This document shows, piece after piece, positions 1 through 7,564 of a stretch of 44,165 nt of DNA (position 1 is the first letter of the stretch; every line of letters starts with the position of its first letter). Source of the DNA: Methylophaga sp. (GTDB taxonomy: Bacteria; Pseudomonadota; Gammaproteobacteria; Nitrosococcales; Methylophagaceae); the NCBI GenBank assembly GCA_002733505.1, contig NVVW01000022.1:1-44165 (forward strand), given 5' to 3'. Under the pieces are notes generated by a model. It was not told where the DNA came from and ran no database searches. It saw only the letters and a program-made list of their open reading frames with translations. The position numbers were made by a program, and so were the translations under genes.

Positions 1-16
1 ATAGCCTTCGCTCCAT

Positions 17-99
17 CGAGCTATTGCATAAAGGCCTTTAGTTGCAGCTAAAGGTGGGTCTCAGTTTACCCGTTTTTTTGCTTGAGTTTAATCATACAA
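17..99. repeat. Left arm of 83-bp window-end inverted repeat
   Basis: These 83 bases are the exact reverse complement of 44083-44165. Inside lies a hairpin with arms CCTTTAG and CTAAAGG. The right copy leads into an IS3-like orfA start, so the repeat is probably linked to an insertion sequence or a dispersed repeat at which the assembly broke. Beyond base 99 the two copies diverge. Confidence 0.85.
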
Positions 100-158
100 T
101 TGCTTCCAGTTGACCGTAAAAAGCGTCACGATTGAAACCCAGAGGTTGAGAAATATCA

Positions 159-719
159 ATGAGTATAATTGATGATTTGAAGGAAAAAGCTGTTGGTTAT
201 GCTGAAGATGTAGGCAAAAAGAAAGATGTAGTAGTTAAAAAAGCAGCACATCTCAAAAAAGAATATGATGAGAATCAGCGGGAACGGATGGAGCATTGGG
301 TATACAAAAAAGAAGCAGAGCTAAAAGAACTTGAAAAAACACTAAAGAAGCGCGAAAAAGCAATAAAACAAAAAGAGTTGAAACTAAAACAAAAGTTCTT
401 TCTGAGATTTGTTCTTGTGGCTGCTGGGTTATCTATTATTGGTCTGTTTTCACTAGCTTCAATCACATCGAGAACTAACAATCAAGAGCATGTCTCAATT
501 CCTCTAAGTAGTAATTCAGGTACAAGAGAATTGACTTCAAAAACAACTGAGCCATATACTTCTAAAGAATCTGTGGTGTATAGCACATACGGTGATATTG
601 ATGCGGATAATCCTAAGTTTGATGTAGGAAAATATTGTTTAGATAAAGAAAAAATAAGTAATATTACTTTCGAAGAATGTTTGGCTGTTGCTGCTGCAAA
701 GATTATGTCTAGAAAATAA
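159..719 (+). CDS. Coiled-coil, single-TM hypothetical protein
   Basis: I do not recognise a family for this 186-residue protein. Residues about 1-80 are very rich in Lys and Glu with heptad-like spacing, which suggests a cytoplasmic coiled coil. A hydrophobic segment at about 81-103 should span the membrane. A Ser/Thr-rich linker follows, and the C-terminus carries the motif YCLDK then TFEECL. A similar Y-C-x-D-K / F-x2-C-L pair occurs after the membrane segment of the protein at 30454-31062. The two cysteines could form a disulfide if that end is periplasmic (inference). A purine-rich stretch (GAGGTTGAG) precedes the ATG. It lies just inside the window-end repeat. Confidence 0.6.
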   Translation: MSIIDDLKEKAVGYAEDVGKKKDVVVKKAAHLKKEYDENQRERMEHWVYKKEAELKELEKTLKKREKAIKQKELKLKQKFFLRFVLVAAGLSIIGLFSLASITSRTNNQEHVSIPLSSNSGTRELTSKTTEPYTSKESVVYSTYGDIDADNPKFDVGKYCLDKEKISNITFEECLAVAAAKIMSRK

Positions 720-781
720 TATGCTAACAAAAATATCAAGCTGACGCTTGCGAGCTTAGCAAAAATGCTAGGGCAGGTTAA

Positions 782-1795
782 TTAACTAATAACTATTCTT
801 CTCTCTTCAGTAACTGACTCTAGTGCTGCTACAATTGTTTTACAATTAGCTTTTGCATCTGCCATCGACAATTCAGGTGCTTTGTCATTCAAAACACAAT
901 CACTAAAGTGCTTAATTTCTTCTACAAAATGGTTTGCTATAGATAATTTTTCTTGATGCTGTTCACCGGCATCTGTCCACCAGTTAATCACTGGGGCATC
1001 ATCGGGGTTTTGCCATACGGTGTCGCATTTTACGCCGCCTAATGTGCCTATAATTTCATATTCTGATCGACGTGCGTGTTCAAAACTCATTTCAAAATGA
1101 GCATAGCGACCATCGTCAAAGTCTAAAATGCCGCTCAAGCTAGTGTCTGCACCATGTTCATTGAGTTTTGCCATGGCTATTACCGCAATCGGATCGTTAT
1201 CAAACCACATGCGTGCCGTGTGAATGGCATACGGGCCAATATCCCACATTGCACCACCACCATGCGCCATATCTCGGGTGATGCGATACATACGTGCTGG
1301 TTTCATAGGGAATGCAAAGCTGGTTTTAACCGTTCGCACCTCGCCGATTGCACCAGAAGCAATGAGATCGCGCACAAACTGATGTTGTGGATGAAAGTGA
1401 TACATAAAGCCTTCCATTACCGTTACATTATGTTTCTCTGCCGCTGTCGTGATCTGATTAATTTCTTCAACCACTAATACCATTGGTTTTTCAATTAATA
1501 CATGCTTGCCATTTTTTATTGCTTTGAGCGCCCATTCGGTATGCTCTTCATTGGCCATCGGTAAATAAATAGCATCAATATCTGGGTGACTTAATAGTGC
1601 TTCAGGATCATCCAGTGTTAATACATCGGTTTCCTGTGGTGCATATTTCGCCAAGGTTTCAGCCGCAGCGCCTGCACGGCGACTGGCAATGGCGACCAAT
1701 TTGGCATTGTCGGCTTCAACAATAGCGGGCAATAGTCGCTCATTAACGCGTGCCGCACCTAAAATTCCCCAGCGTAGAATAGATTGTTCGCTCAT
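782..1795 (-). CDS. Gfo/Idh/MocA family oxidoreductase
   Basis: This 337-residue protein has the two-domain layout of the family. An N-terminal Rossmann fold begins WGILGAARVNERLL for NAD(P) binding. The family EKPM motif, with its substrate-contacting Lys, lies near residue 103. A C-terminal alpha/beta domain with GGGAMWDIGPY near residue 180 holds the conserved Asp and His region. Members are NAD(P)-dependent dehydrogenases of sugars, inositols or related polyols; the substrate cannot be told here. The start follows AAAGGTG. It is transcribed divergently from the peroxiredoxin gene across about 140 bp. Confidence 0.88.
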   Translation of the reverse strand: MSEQSILRWGILGAARVNERLLPAIVEADNAKLVAIASRRAGAAAETLAKYAPQETDVLTLDDPEALLSHPDIDAIYLPMANEEHTEWALKAIKNGKHVLIEKPMVLVVEEINQITTAAEKHNVTVMEGFMYHFHPQHQFVRDLIASGAIGEVRTVKTSFAFPMKPARMYRITRDMAHGGGAMWDIGPYAIHTARMWFDNDPIAVIAMAKLNEHGADTSLSGILDFDDGRYAHFEMSFEHARRSEYEIIGTLGGVKCDTVWQNPDDAPVINWWTDAGEQHQEKLSIANHFVEEIKHFSDCVLNDKAPELSMADAKANCKTIVAALESVTEERRIVIS

Positions 1796-1933
1796 CGTTT
1801 CACCTTTAATGTCATTTTTAATCCATCATAACCATTTAACCATGATGATAAAACCCTCAAATTATTAATGTTTTTATCTGATCGTTTTTAGATTATGCTG
1901 AACTACGCCCGATTAATTTTAAGGAGTTAAACT

Positions 1934-2440
1934 ATGACTATCGAAGTTGGACAACGCCTACCTGCAGGCAAATTGACTGAAGCCACCGAGTTCGACCCCG
2001 AAAACGGTTGCCCAATAAACCCACAAGCCTTTGACTTGGCCGAAGCGACTAACGGCAAAAAAATTGCTATTTTTGGCGTTCCTGGCGCGTTTACACCGTT
2101 ATGTTCAGCACAACATTTACCTGGATATATTGCTTTAGCCGATCAAATAAAGGCCGCTGGCGCAGATGAGATTTGGTGTATGGCAGTGAATGATGTGTTT
2201 GTTATGGCGGAATGGGGCAAGGCAAATAATGCGGCAGGTAAAGTGCGTATGATGGCTGATGGTAGTGCTGAATTGACTAAAGCCTTAGGTTTAGATCGTG
2301 ATTTAACCGCTGGCGGCATGGGCATACGCTGTTTTCGCTTTGGTATGATCGTCGATAATGGTGTGGTCACCTACCTTGGCGTTGAAGGCTCAGGCGAATT
2401 TGGTGTATCAAAAGCAGAAACGATTTTAGAGCAATTATAG
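1934..2440 (+). CDS. Peroxiredoxin, Prx5-like (AhpC/TSA superfamily)
   Basis: The 168-residue product carries the diagnostic active-site loop PGAFTPLCS around residues 50-58, where the Cys is the peroxidatic residue. This form is typical of Prx5-type peroxiredoxins that reduce peroxides with thiols from glutathione/glutaredoxin or thioredoxin. The downstream conserved Arg is present in GMGIRCFRFGM near residue 124. It is a stand-alone protein without the fused glutaredoxin seen in some gammaproteobacteria. The ATG follows a good ribosome site (AAGGAG). The gene ends at a shared bidirectional terminator facing rpiA. Cytosolic peroxide defence is the expected role. Confidence 0.92.
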   Translation: MTIEVGQRLPAGKLTEATEFDPENGCPINPQAFDLAEATNGKKIAIFGVPGAFTPLCSAQHLPGYIALADQIKAAGADEIWCMAVNDVFVMAEWGKANNAAGKVRMMADGSAELTKALGLDRDLTAGGMGIRCFRFGMIVDNGVVTYLGVEGSGEFGVSKAETILEQL

Positions 2441-2457
2441 ATTCGCTCCTCCATCTT

Positions 2458-2488
2458 AAAAACCGGCTGAACTACTCAGCCGGTTTTT
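2458..2488. terminator. Bidirectional rho-independent terminator
   Basis: A perfect 13-bp stem (AAAAACCGGCTGA pairing with TCAGCCGGTTTTT) with loop ACTAC, flanked by A and T tracts on both strands. It can stop transcription of the peroxiredoxin gene (+) and rpiA (-). The rpiA stop codon lies inside the right arm. Confidence 0.93.
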
Positions 2489-3147
2489 AATATTGTCACC
2501 TGATCATTCTCACCAATTAAAATAGCGGTGGCTAGCTGTTCAAAAATACCGTGCTCGACGATCCCCGGAACGGCATTTAATTGTTCATTCAACTGCTGGC
2601 TCGTCAATGCAGCATCAAAGGCCATGTCTAATACTAAACTACCATGAGATGTTACCGCCAAACCATCACCATTCGGTCGTAAAGCCCCCTTGCCGCCCAT
2701 ATCAACCACGCTATGCAGCACCATTTTCCATGAAAAAGGCGCTACTTCAATGGGGATGGGAAAGTTTTGACCAATACGATCAACACATTTTGAGCTGTCA
2801 ATTAATACCAGAAATTGGTCACTCGCATTCGCCAGTAGCTTTTCTCTCACCAAATCAGAACCTCGACCTTTTAATAATGCCATATTGGGGCTCACTTCAT
2901 CCGCACCATCAACATAAACATCAATATTACTTAGCTGTTCCATCGCAATAACCGTCAGCCCCATCTGCTGTGCTCTATTAGCACTCACGATTGAACTTGC
3001 CACGGTGGTAATGGTTAAACCATCAGCGTGTCTGCTAGCGAGCTCATCAATAAAGTAATTTGCCGTAGAACCTGTTCCCAAGCCGACAACCATGCCATCT
3101 TCAATCAAATTAGCAGCATGAAGCGCTACGCGTTGCTTATCATTCAT
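2476..3147 (-). CDS. rpiA: Ribose-5-phosphate isomerase A
   Basis: RpiA interconverts ribose 5-phosphate and ribulose 5-phosphate in the non-oxidative pentose phosphate pathway in the cytosol. The protein shows the phosphate-binding GLGTGSTANYFIDEL near the N-terminus, the DGADEV motif with catalytic Asp, and KGRGSDLVREKLLA with the catalytic Glu/Lys region. I place the start at the ATG at 3147 (MNDKQRVAL), which follows GGGAGGAAATAGT and gives 223 residues, close to the family's usual ~220. An upstream in-frame ATG at 3195 would add 16 residues with no ribosome site. The stop codon is embedded in the shared terminator. Confidence 0.95.
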   Translation of the reverse strand: MNDKQRVALHAANLIEDGMVVGLGTGSTANYFIDELASRHADGLTITTVASSIVSANRAQQMGLTVIAMEQLSNIDVYVDGADEVSPNMALLKGRGSDLVREKLLANASDQFLVLIDSSKCVDRIGQNFPIPIEVAPFSWKMVLHSVVDMGGKGALRPNGDGLAVTSHGSLVLDMAFDAALTSQQLNEQLNAVPGIVEHGIFEQLATAILIGENDQVTILKTG

Positions 3148-3229
3148 ACTATTTCCTCCCAATGTGTTGGCAAAACTATCCTGTAAGCATACCATGCTAA
3201 CTTTAAATCATTTGTCTAAAGAGAACAGC

Positions 3230-4111
3230 ATGGCTAACCTTAATTCAATCGTTCAACAAATTGAAGCAGTAACAGGCCACACACTTAGCAATCACCAGCT
3301 GCAATCCATCGGGGGTGGCAGTATTAATACGGCTTATCAATTAAGCACCGATGACCATGCTTATTTTATCAAACTTAACCAGGCTCATCTTGTCGATATG
3401 TTTGAAGCCGAGGCACGTGGGCTGGAGGAAATGCGCGCTTTAAATTGTGTGCGTATTCCTGAAGTTATCTGCTTCGGTCAGGCTGATGGCCATAGTTATA
3501 TCGTATTAGAATATATTGAACTAGGCAGTTTACGTGGTTCAGCCGCTGGCTTACTAGGCACACAACTAGCCCAGCTCCATAGCCATAGCCAGCCTTTTTT
3601 TGGTTGGCATATTGAGAATACCATTGGTAGCACGCCTCAACACAATGATCGAGAATATGATTGGCTCACTTTCTATAGCCAACAGCGTTTAGCTAAACAG
3701 CTCCAATTCGCGGCTAAAAATGGCTTTACCGGTCGATTACAAGCTCGTGGACAACAACTTTTAACGCAATTACCCCTCTTTTTTGATAACTACTCGCCCA
3801 AACCTGCTTTATTGCACGGTGATTTATGGAGCGGTAATGCCGCCGCCGATCCACAAGGCAACCCCGTTATTTTTGATCCTGCTTGTTATTATGGTGACCG
3901 TGAAGCAGATATTGCCATGACCGAGTTGTTTGGTGGCTTCGGTAATGACTTTTATGCTGCCTATCAAGCACAATATCCACTAGATCCCGGCTATAAAACA
4001 CGAAAAACACTGTATAATCTCTATTATATTATTAATCATCTTAATTTGTTCGGCGGTGGTTATTTAAGCCAATCTGAAAATATGATTGAGCAATTACTTG
4101 CTGAAATTTAA
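3230..4111 (+). CDS. Fructosamine/ketosamine-3-kinase family protein
   Basis: This aminoglycoside-phosphotransferase-like kinase (293 residues from the chosen start) phosphorylates fructosamines or ribulosamines on proteins, which leads to deglycation. Visible motifs are the N-terminal IGGGSINTAYQL loop, the catalytic-loop LLHGDLWSGN and the metal-binding FDPACYYGDREADIAM. I prefer ATG 3230 (MANLNS), preceded by AAAGAGAA, over the longer 3164 start, which overlaps the rpiA 5' region. In other bacteria this gene is often next to a low-molecular-weight phosphatase. Here that partner lies 2.9 kb away, separated by a decayed island. Confidence 0.9.
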   Translation: MANLNSIVQQIEAVTGHTLSNHQLQSIGGGSINTAYQLSTDDHAYFIKLNQAHLVDMFEAEARGLEEMRALNCVRIPEVICFGQADGHSYIVLEYIELGSLRGSAAGLLGTQLAQLHSHSQPFFGWHIENTIGSTPQHNDREYDWLTFYSQQRLAKQLQFAAKNGFTGRLQARGQQLLTQLPLFFDNYSPKPALLHGDLWSGNAAADPQGNPVIFDPACYYGDREADIAMTELFGGFGNDFYAAYQAQYPLDPGYKTRKTLYNLYYIINHLNLFGGGYLSQSENMIEQLLAEI

Positions 4112-4130
4112 CCAAAGGAAGCTCGGCGAG

Positions 4131-4166
4131 CCAAATAAAAGTGCTTTTCGTTTGCATGGGCAATAT
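4131..4166 (+). repeat. Duplicated 5' fragment of the phosphatase gene (attL-like)
   Basis: These 36 bases match 7022-7056, the first codons of the low-molecular-weight phosphatase gene, with two substitutions and one extra A. In one frame they still read VLFVCMGNM before diverging. The two copies bracket a block with two toxin-antitoxin loci and an integrase remnant, as expected for att duplications formed by site-specific integration into the 5' end of that gene. Confidence 0.7.
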
Positions 4167-4326
4167 GAAAACATTATTTACATAGCGCACTTTAGATGTG
4201 GTTGTGTAGCAATTATGTGTACCAATCAATCTTGAAACGGGAAAAGTGAAGTCCTTTATGTTGCCTCCAGCCCACCAGCACGATCATCTTTTATTGGCAC
4301 TCTATTCCTCTCCTCCTTGCCACTAT

Positions 4327-4342
4327 GTAGCTCGCAAGCTAC
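4327..4342. promoter_or_regulatory. Palindrome, candidate toxin-antitoxin operator
   Basis: Perfect 6-bp arms GTAGCT and AGCTAC with spacer CGCA end 9 bases before the toxin start codon. Type II antitoxins of the neighbouring kind commonly repress their own operon through such palindromes; the assignment is by position only. Confidence 0.5.
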
Positions 4343-4351
4343 ACTATCCCT

Positions 4352-4649
4352 GTGAAATATAAAATACACACCACCAGCACCTTTGATAAATGGGCATCGA
4401 AACTAAAAGATAGACAAGCCGCGAAAGCGGATTGCTATACGTTTAGATAGAGCAATCAACGGTAACCTTGGTGACATTCAGTCCGTTGGTGGGCTTGTCA
4501 GTGAAATGCGTATTTTTGTTGGTAATGGCTATCGGCTTTATTTCACTATGCGAGACAATGAACTTGTTATTTTACTTTGTGGTGGTGACAAATCTACTCA
4601 ACCACAAGATATTAAGCTTGCCAAACAAATAGCCAATGACTTGGAGTAA
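4352..4649 (+). pseudogene. Frameshifted HI1419/RelE-like addiction module toxin
   Basis: From GTG 4352 the reading frame gives a toxin-like N-terminus (TFDKWASKLKDRQAAKA). It then breaks near 4429, and the remainder continues in another frame as RLDRAINGNLGDIQSV ... RIFVGNGYRLYF ... LLCGGDKSTQ, ending TAA at 4647-4649. Together the pieces match the small RelE-superfamily toxins of the HI1419 (HigB/Gp49-like) type. A loss of two bases, perhaps GCGCGG to GCGG, would explain the shift, although a one-base gain also fits. The antitoxin ATG starts on the base after this stop, the usual operon arrangement. The toxin is probably inactive unless the shift is programmed or a sequence error. Confidence 0.75.
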
Positions 4650-4931
4650 ATGAAAATGAAAACTAAACCTTACAACCCCTTCGACCATCTACTTAATCGC
4701 GATGAAATTAGTGAGTATCTAACAGCCGCTATTGAAGATGATGATCCCACTGTATTTATTACAGCACTGGGTCATGTTATTCGTCATAAAGGCGTAGCTG
4801 CTACGGCTAAAGAGTCGGGGCTTAATCGTGAAAGCTTGTATAAATTCATTTCAGGTAAAACGAAACCTCAATGGAATACCGTAAGCAAACTTACCCATTC
4901 CATGGGGGTGAAATTAACGGCTAGCATGTAG
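4650..4931 (+). CDS. HI1420-type addiction module antidote protein
   Basis: The 93-residue protein has the typical N-terminus of the family (MKTKPYNPFDHL) and a helix-turn-helix built on AATAKESGLNRESLYKFI near residues 50-67, followed by SGKTKPQWNTV. Proteins of this family neutralise the small RelE-like toxin encoded just upstream and repress the operon. The start codon abuts the toxin stop. Because the toxin frame is broken, this antitoxin may be an orphan that still binds the palindrome at 4327-4342 (inference). Confidence 0.85.
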   Translation: MKMKTKPYNPFDHLLNRDEISEYLTAAIEDDDPTVFITALGHVIRHKGVAATAKESGLNRESLYKFISGKTKPQWNTVSKLTHSMGVKLTASM

Positions 4932-5040
4932 TTTTTTCATAATAAAAACCCGATAAAAACCATAATCTATCTAGTTTATGGCACGATTACCCAGAATAGT
5001 GACTCCCAATCATCCTTTGCATATGAAGTTGAAACTTGTC

Positions 5041-6255
5041 TTAGTTACCCCGACCTAACAGCTCGATATCTCGCTCACTAGCACCCGCTTCTGCTAGTAG
5101 GTCGTTCCAGCCTTCAAGTGCAACACGTATTCGCCCGACCAGTATTTTCGCATCAGCTTCGTTTACGCCCAATGCCTTGGCTGCTTTTTCAGCCTGATCT
5201 AATTTAGGCAGTATTTCAGACTGAGCAAGCATTAACTGATGATAGTTTCCTATTGAAGGATCTGGCACAATGTCATAAGCAGGTGATAGTCGCCATCCTC
5301 GGCCGTCATTAAGCACTGAAAAGTTTCGCAGATGATCATCTACATTTTTCAACTCACTATTAATGAGAAGCTGACCTAATAATTGATAGCAGTCATCAAC
5401 AGGTTTGTTACTGTGATACCTCAAGCAGCGAGCAATATCCTCATAACTAGCTTGGTGTGGATCTTCTTGTGTTTCCTTATCTTTCAATAAACTGTTTAAC
5501 GTCAACGTGTAATATCGCCCACCTTCAGGGCTTACATCAAACCGTTTAACCCTTAAACATTTTTGTCCCGCCAAGGTAGTTACTTCATGTTCAACCACAT
5601 CCAATCCGGCCTGATAAGCAATCTCAAGTGCAGCCCACTCAGCGGCAACGATATCGATAGGATCATTTTTCAAGCTAAACTTATACAGCCATTCCACACC
5701 ACCATCATTAATAAGCAATTTTGGTCTTGCTCCACCAGGCGAACCGCCGCCGGTCACAAATAAAGGTAAGTGTTTGGCAATAAGTTCAAAATCCGAGAAA
5801 TCCACCTCTTCATCTTTTAATATCAACTCAACCTGTTCAAGCGGTATACCGCCTGAGGGCATAGGCTGAGGTGAGTCTTTATCCGTTATAACTAAGCCAC
5901 CAATAGATCTTAGTTTATCCATGCTAGACATAACATCAATCGTGCTGGCATAACGCTTGTTAAGTGATTTAGCGATGAGCTTTCTACCCCAATTATCAGG
6001 CAGGCAATCACTAATAAATCCAGGCAAGCCACTACCTGATAATGTAAATGTAAAATTATCTATTGAAAGAGGCACAGCCACCGGATCAAATGAAATGGCA
6101 TTGGAGCGCTCCAAGTAAGACGGGCTATATCTAAAGTTAAGCAAGCTTATACCGCCAGAAGCAGTTGTTTTAGCCGCTATATCACCAGCATGGACAACCT
6201 CACCAGATGGTGTGATCCGCCACAACTTAAACCCTCTAACCGTATTTTCACTCAC
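5041..6255 (-). CDS. hipA: HipA-family serine/threonine kinase toxin
   Basis: A 404-residue HipA-like kinase, close to the usual ~400-440. HipA of E. coli phosphorylates glutamyl-tRNA synthetase and induces persistence; the target here is unknown. The glycine-rich loop GGGSPGGARPK is at about residues 169-179. The catalytic segment NVDDHLRNFSVL at 304-315 includes the catalytic Asp and metal-binding Asn. SPAYDIV at 324-330 has the second metal-binding Asp. All key residues are present, so it looks intact. Its start overlaps the upstream hipB-like stop by four bases (ATGA), indicating translational coupling. It belongs to the block bracketed by the phosphatase-gene repeats. Confidence 0.9.
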   Translation of the reverse strand: MSENTVRGFKLWRITPSGEVVHAGDIAAKTTASGGISLLNFRYSPSYLERSNAISFDPVAVPLSIDNFTFTLSGSGLPGFISDCLPDNWGRKLIAKSLNKRYASTIDVMSSMDKLRSIGGLVITDKDSPQPMPSGGIPLEQVELILKDEEVDFSDFELIAKHLPLFVTGGGSPGGARPKLLINDGGVEWLYKFSLKNDPIDIVAAEWAALEIAYQAGLDVVEHEVTTLAGQKCLRVKRFDVSPEGGRYYTLTLNSLLKDKETQEDPHQASYEDIARCLRYHSNKPVDDCYQLLGQLLINSELKNVDDHLRNFSVLNDGRGWRLSPAYDIVPDPSIGNYHQLMLAQSEILPKLDQAEKAAKALGVNEADAKILVGRIRVALEGWNDLLAEAGASERDIELLGRGN

Positions 6256-6548
6256 ATCCCTAATTCCTTAAACAGATCTGTTTCTTGAACAAATAATTCC
6301 TGAAAGCCATCGGTCACATTAAGTAGCTTGGCAGCATGAACATAACTCGCCATAGAAACGGATAAATCCCCCCTTTCCATTTTGATGTAAGTGCTCTTGC
6401 CAACCCCAATCCGAAATGCAAAAGTTTTTTGATCGTCAGAAGGATAGTGCTTTTTTCTTAAGGCTCTAAGGTTCTTACCCATCAAAGATAAGAAATGTTC
6501 ATCATTTGTCAAAACAATCCAGCCATTAAAGCTTATAATTATGGTCAT
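6252..6548 (-). CDS. hipB: HipB-like XRE antitoxin
   Basis: A small helix-turn-helix protein placed directly before hipA with a 4-bp overlap. The XRE domain runs from about LRALRKKHYPSDDQKTFAFR to MERGDLSVSM and resembles HipB-type repressor-antitoxins. The 98-residue form uses ATG 6548, but this lies within a palindrome and lacks a ribosome site. ATG 6482 (MGKNLRALRK) is an alternative that starts at the domain boundary. HipB-type proteins bind and silence HipA and repress the operon. Confidence 0.82.
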   Translation of the reverse strand: MTIIISFNGWIVLTNDEHFLSLMGKNLRALRKKHYPSDDQKTFAFRIGVGKSTYIKMERGDLSVSMASYVHAAKLLNVTDGFQELFVQETDLFKELGM

Positions 6549-6590
6549 TGTACATTATAAGACAACAAAAGAGTAATATGTTGCTCTTTT
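6532..6590. promoter_or_regulatory. Two palindromes upstream of hipBA
   Basis: The first has arms CTTATAAT and ATTATAAG (6532-6561, 14-bp spacer). The second has arms AAAAGAGTAA and TTGCTCTTTT (6567-6590, one G-T mismatch, 4-bp spacer). They lie at the 5' end of the hipB-like gene, where HipB-type autorepression operates in related systems. The binding role is inferred from position. Confidence 0.5.
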
Positions 6591-6644
6591 ATGTCAAGAT
6601 AAAGAAGAGATTGATTTCTATAAAGAGCAATTCCAAGCCCCCCC

Positions 6645-6855
6645 TTATTTCCAATGATTACGGGTATCTAACCTCTGACCTATCGTAGCAATTCCTAGCC
6701 TTACTGACCCTACGACGTACTAACCACGTTTTAGAGGATCTTCTCACTTGCAAGATTAAGCAATCACCAATTAATAAACGGCGAACTTTCCCATCCCATT
6801 TTAGGCTCTTAATAAAGTGTTCATTGTAGCTTGCTGGTATAATGGGTTCAGGCAT
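6645..6855 (-). pseudogene. Integrase N-terminal remnant (DUF4102 arm-binding domain)
   Basis: The frame from ATG 6855 gives an arm-type DNA-binding domain of a tyrosine integrase (FIKSLKWDGKVRRLL, then CLILQVRRSSKTWLVRRRV). After about 52 residues homology moves to another frame, giving LGIATIGQRLDTRN and a stop at 6645. The pattern matches RxxxxGKAxxxTIGxYP of intact integrases. The catalytic domain is missing. This is a frameshifted, truncated integrase that probably once mobilised the 4.13-7.06 kb block. Confidence 0.72.
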
Positions 6856-6951
6856 AAAGTTTCCCTTTAAAACTTATTTGCTAGAGGGTGGTTAGTGTTG
6901 TCGCACTAGCTGCTTTTAATTACACAACTTGTGTACTAATCGGGTCAGGAT

Positions 6952-6980
6952 TTGTTAAAACTGACTAGGACTGATAAAAT
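6952..6980 (+). promoter_or_regulatory. Candidate sigma-70 promoter for phosphatase gene
   Basis: TTGTTA and TAAAAT are separated by exactly 17 bp and lie 36 bp before the phosphatase ATG. Arms TGATAAA and TTTATCA overlap and follow the -10. It sits inside the inserted block, so the phosphatase may now be expressed from an island-borne promoter instead of the fructosamine kinase operon. Confidence 0.5.
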
Positions 6981-7015
6981 TCAGATCCATTATTTATCAA
7001 TCAGTTAGGGACTAT

Positions 7016-7492
7016 ATGGAACCAATAAAAGTACTTTTCATTTGCATGGGCAATATTTGTCGATCACCCACTGCCGAAGGCGTATTTAATAGCGTGATAG
7101 CAGATAAAGGTACAGCGGATCAATTTGTAGTTGATTCTGCTGGCACACACGCCTATCATGTAGGTGAACCCTCTGATACGCGTGCACAGCAAACCGCAAA
7201 AAGACGCGGTGTTGATTTATCAAAAATTCGTGCTCGTAAAGTTAACACTAATGATTTTGAACATTTTGATCATGTTTTAGCAATGGATGCTGATAACTAC
7301 CATCTGTTATTAGCAGCAAGCCCTGAACAATACCATCATAAAATCGCCTTATTTTTGGATTATGCCTCCAATAGTAGCGGACAAGATGTACCTGATCCGT
7401 ATTATGGTGGTGCTAATGGTTTTGAGCATGTCTTTGACTTGGTTGAAGACGCTTCTCAGGGGTTTTATCAAACCGTTATGAAAACAAGGTAA
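7016..7492 (+). CDS. Low-molecular-weight protein tyrosine phosphatase
   Basis: A full-length, 158-residue LMW-PTP. The catalytic P-loop C-x5-R appears as CMGNICRS near residues 11-18, and the general-acid Asp is in VPDPYYGG near residue 123. These cytosolic enzymes dephosphorylate phosphotyrosine and, in some bacteria, arginine-phosphate or sugar-amine phosphates. The family is often neighbour or fusion partner of fructosamine kinases, which fits the gene at 3230-4111. AGGGA lies just before the ATG. The first 35 or so bases of the gene are duplicated at 4131-4166, marking the junction of the inserted block. Confidence 0.95.
   Translation: MEPIKVLFICMGNICRSPTAEGVFNSVIADKGTADQFVVDSAGTHAYHVGEPSDTRAQQTAKRRGVDLSKIRARKVNTNDFEHFDHVLAMDADNYHLLLAASPEQYHHKIALFLDYASNSSGQDVPDPYYGGANGFEHVFDLVEDASQGFYQTVMKTR
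7022..7056 (+). repeat. attR-like copy of the phosphatase 5' repeat
   Basis: This is the in-gene partner of 4131-4166. It covers codons 3 to about 13 including the start of the catalytic loop, so integration at this point would keep the gene intact on one side only. Confidence 0.65.
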
Positions 7493-7564
7493 CAAAACAC
7501 CTCCTATCAACTCACTAAACCGGTAATATTTACCGCGATTTACTCGAATAAAAAAGGCATTCTC

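Noticed and set aside
4041..4229. 62-codon minus-strand ORF.
   Set aside because: It overlaps the fructosamine kinase 3' end and the duplicated phosphatase fragment on the opposite strand; no support of its own.
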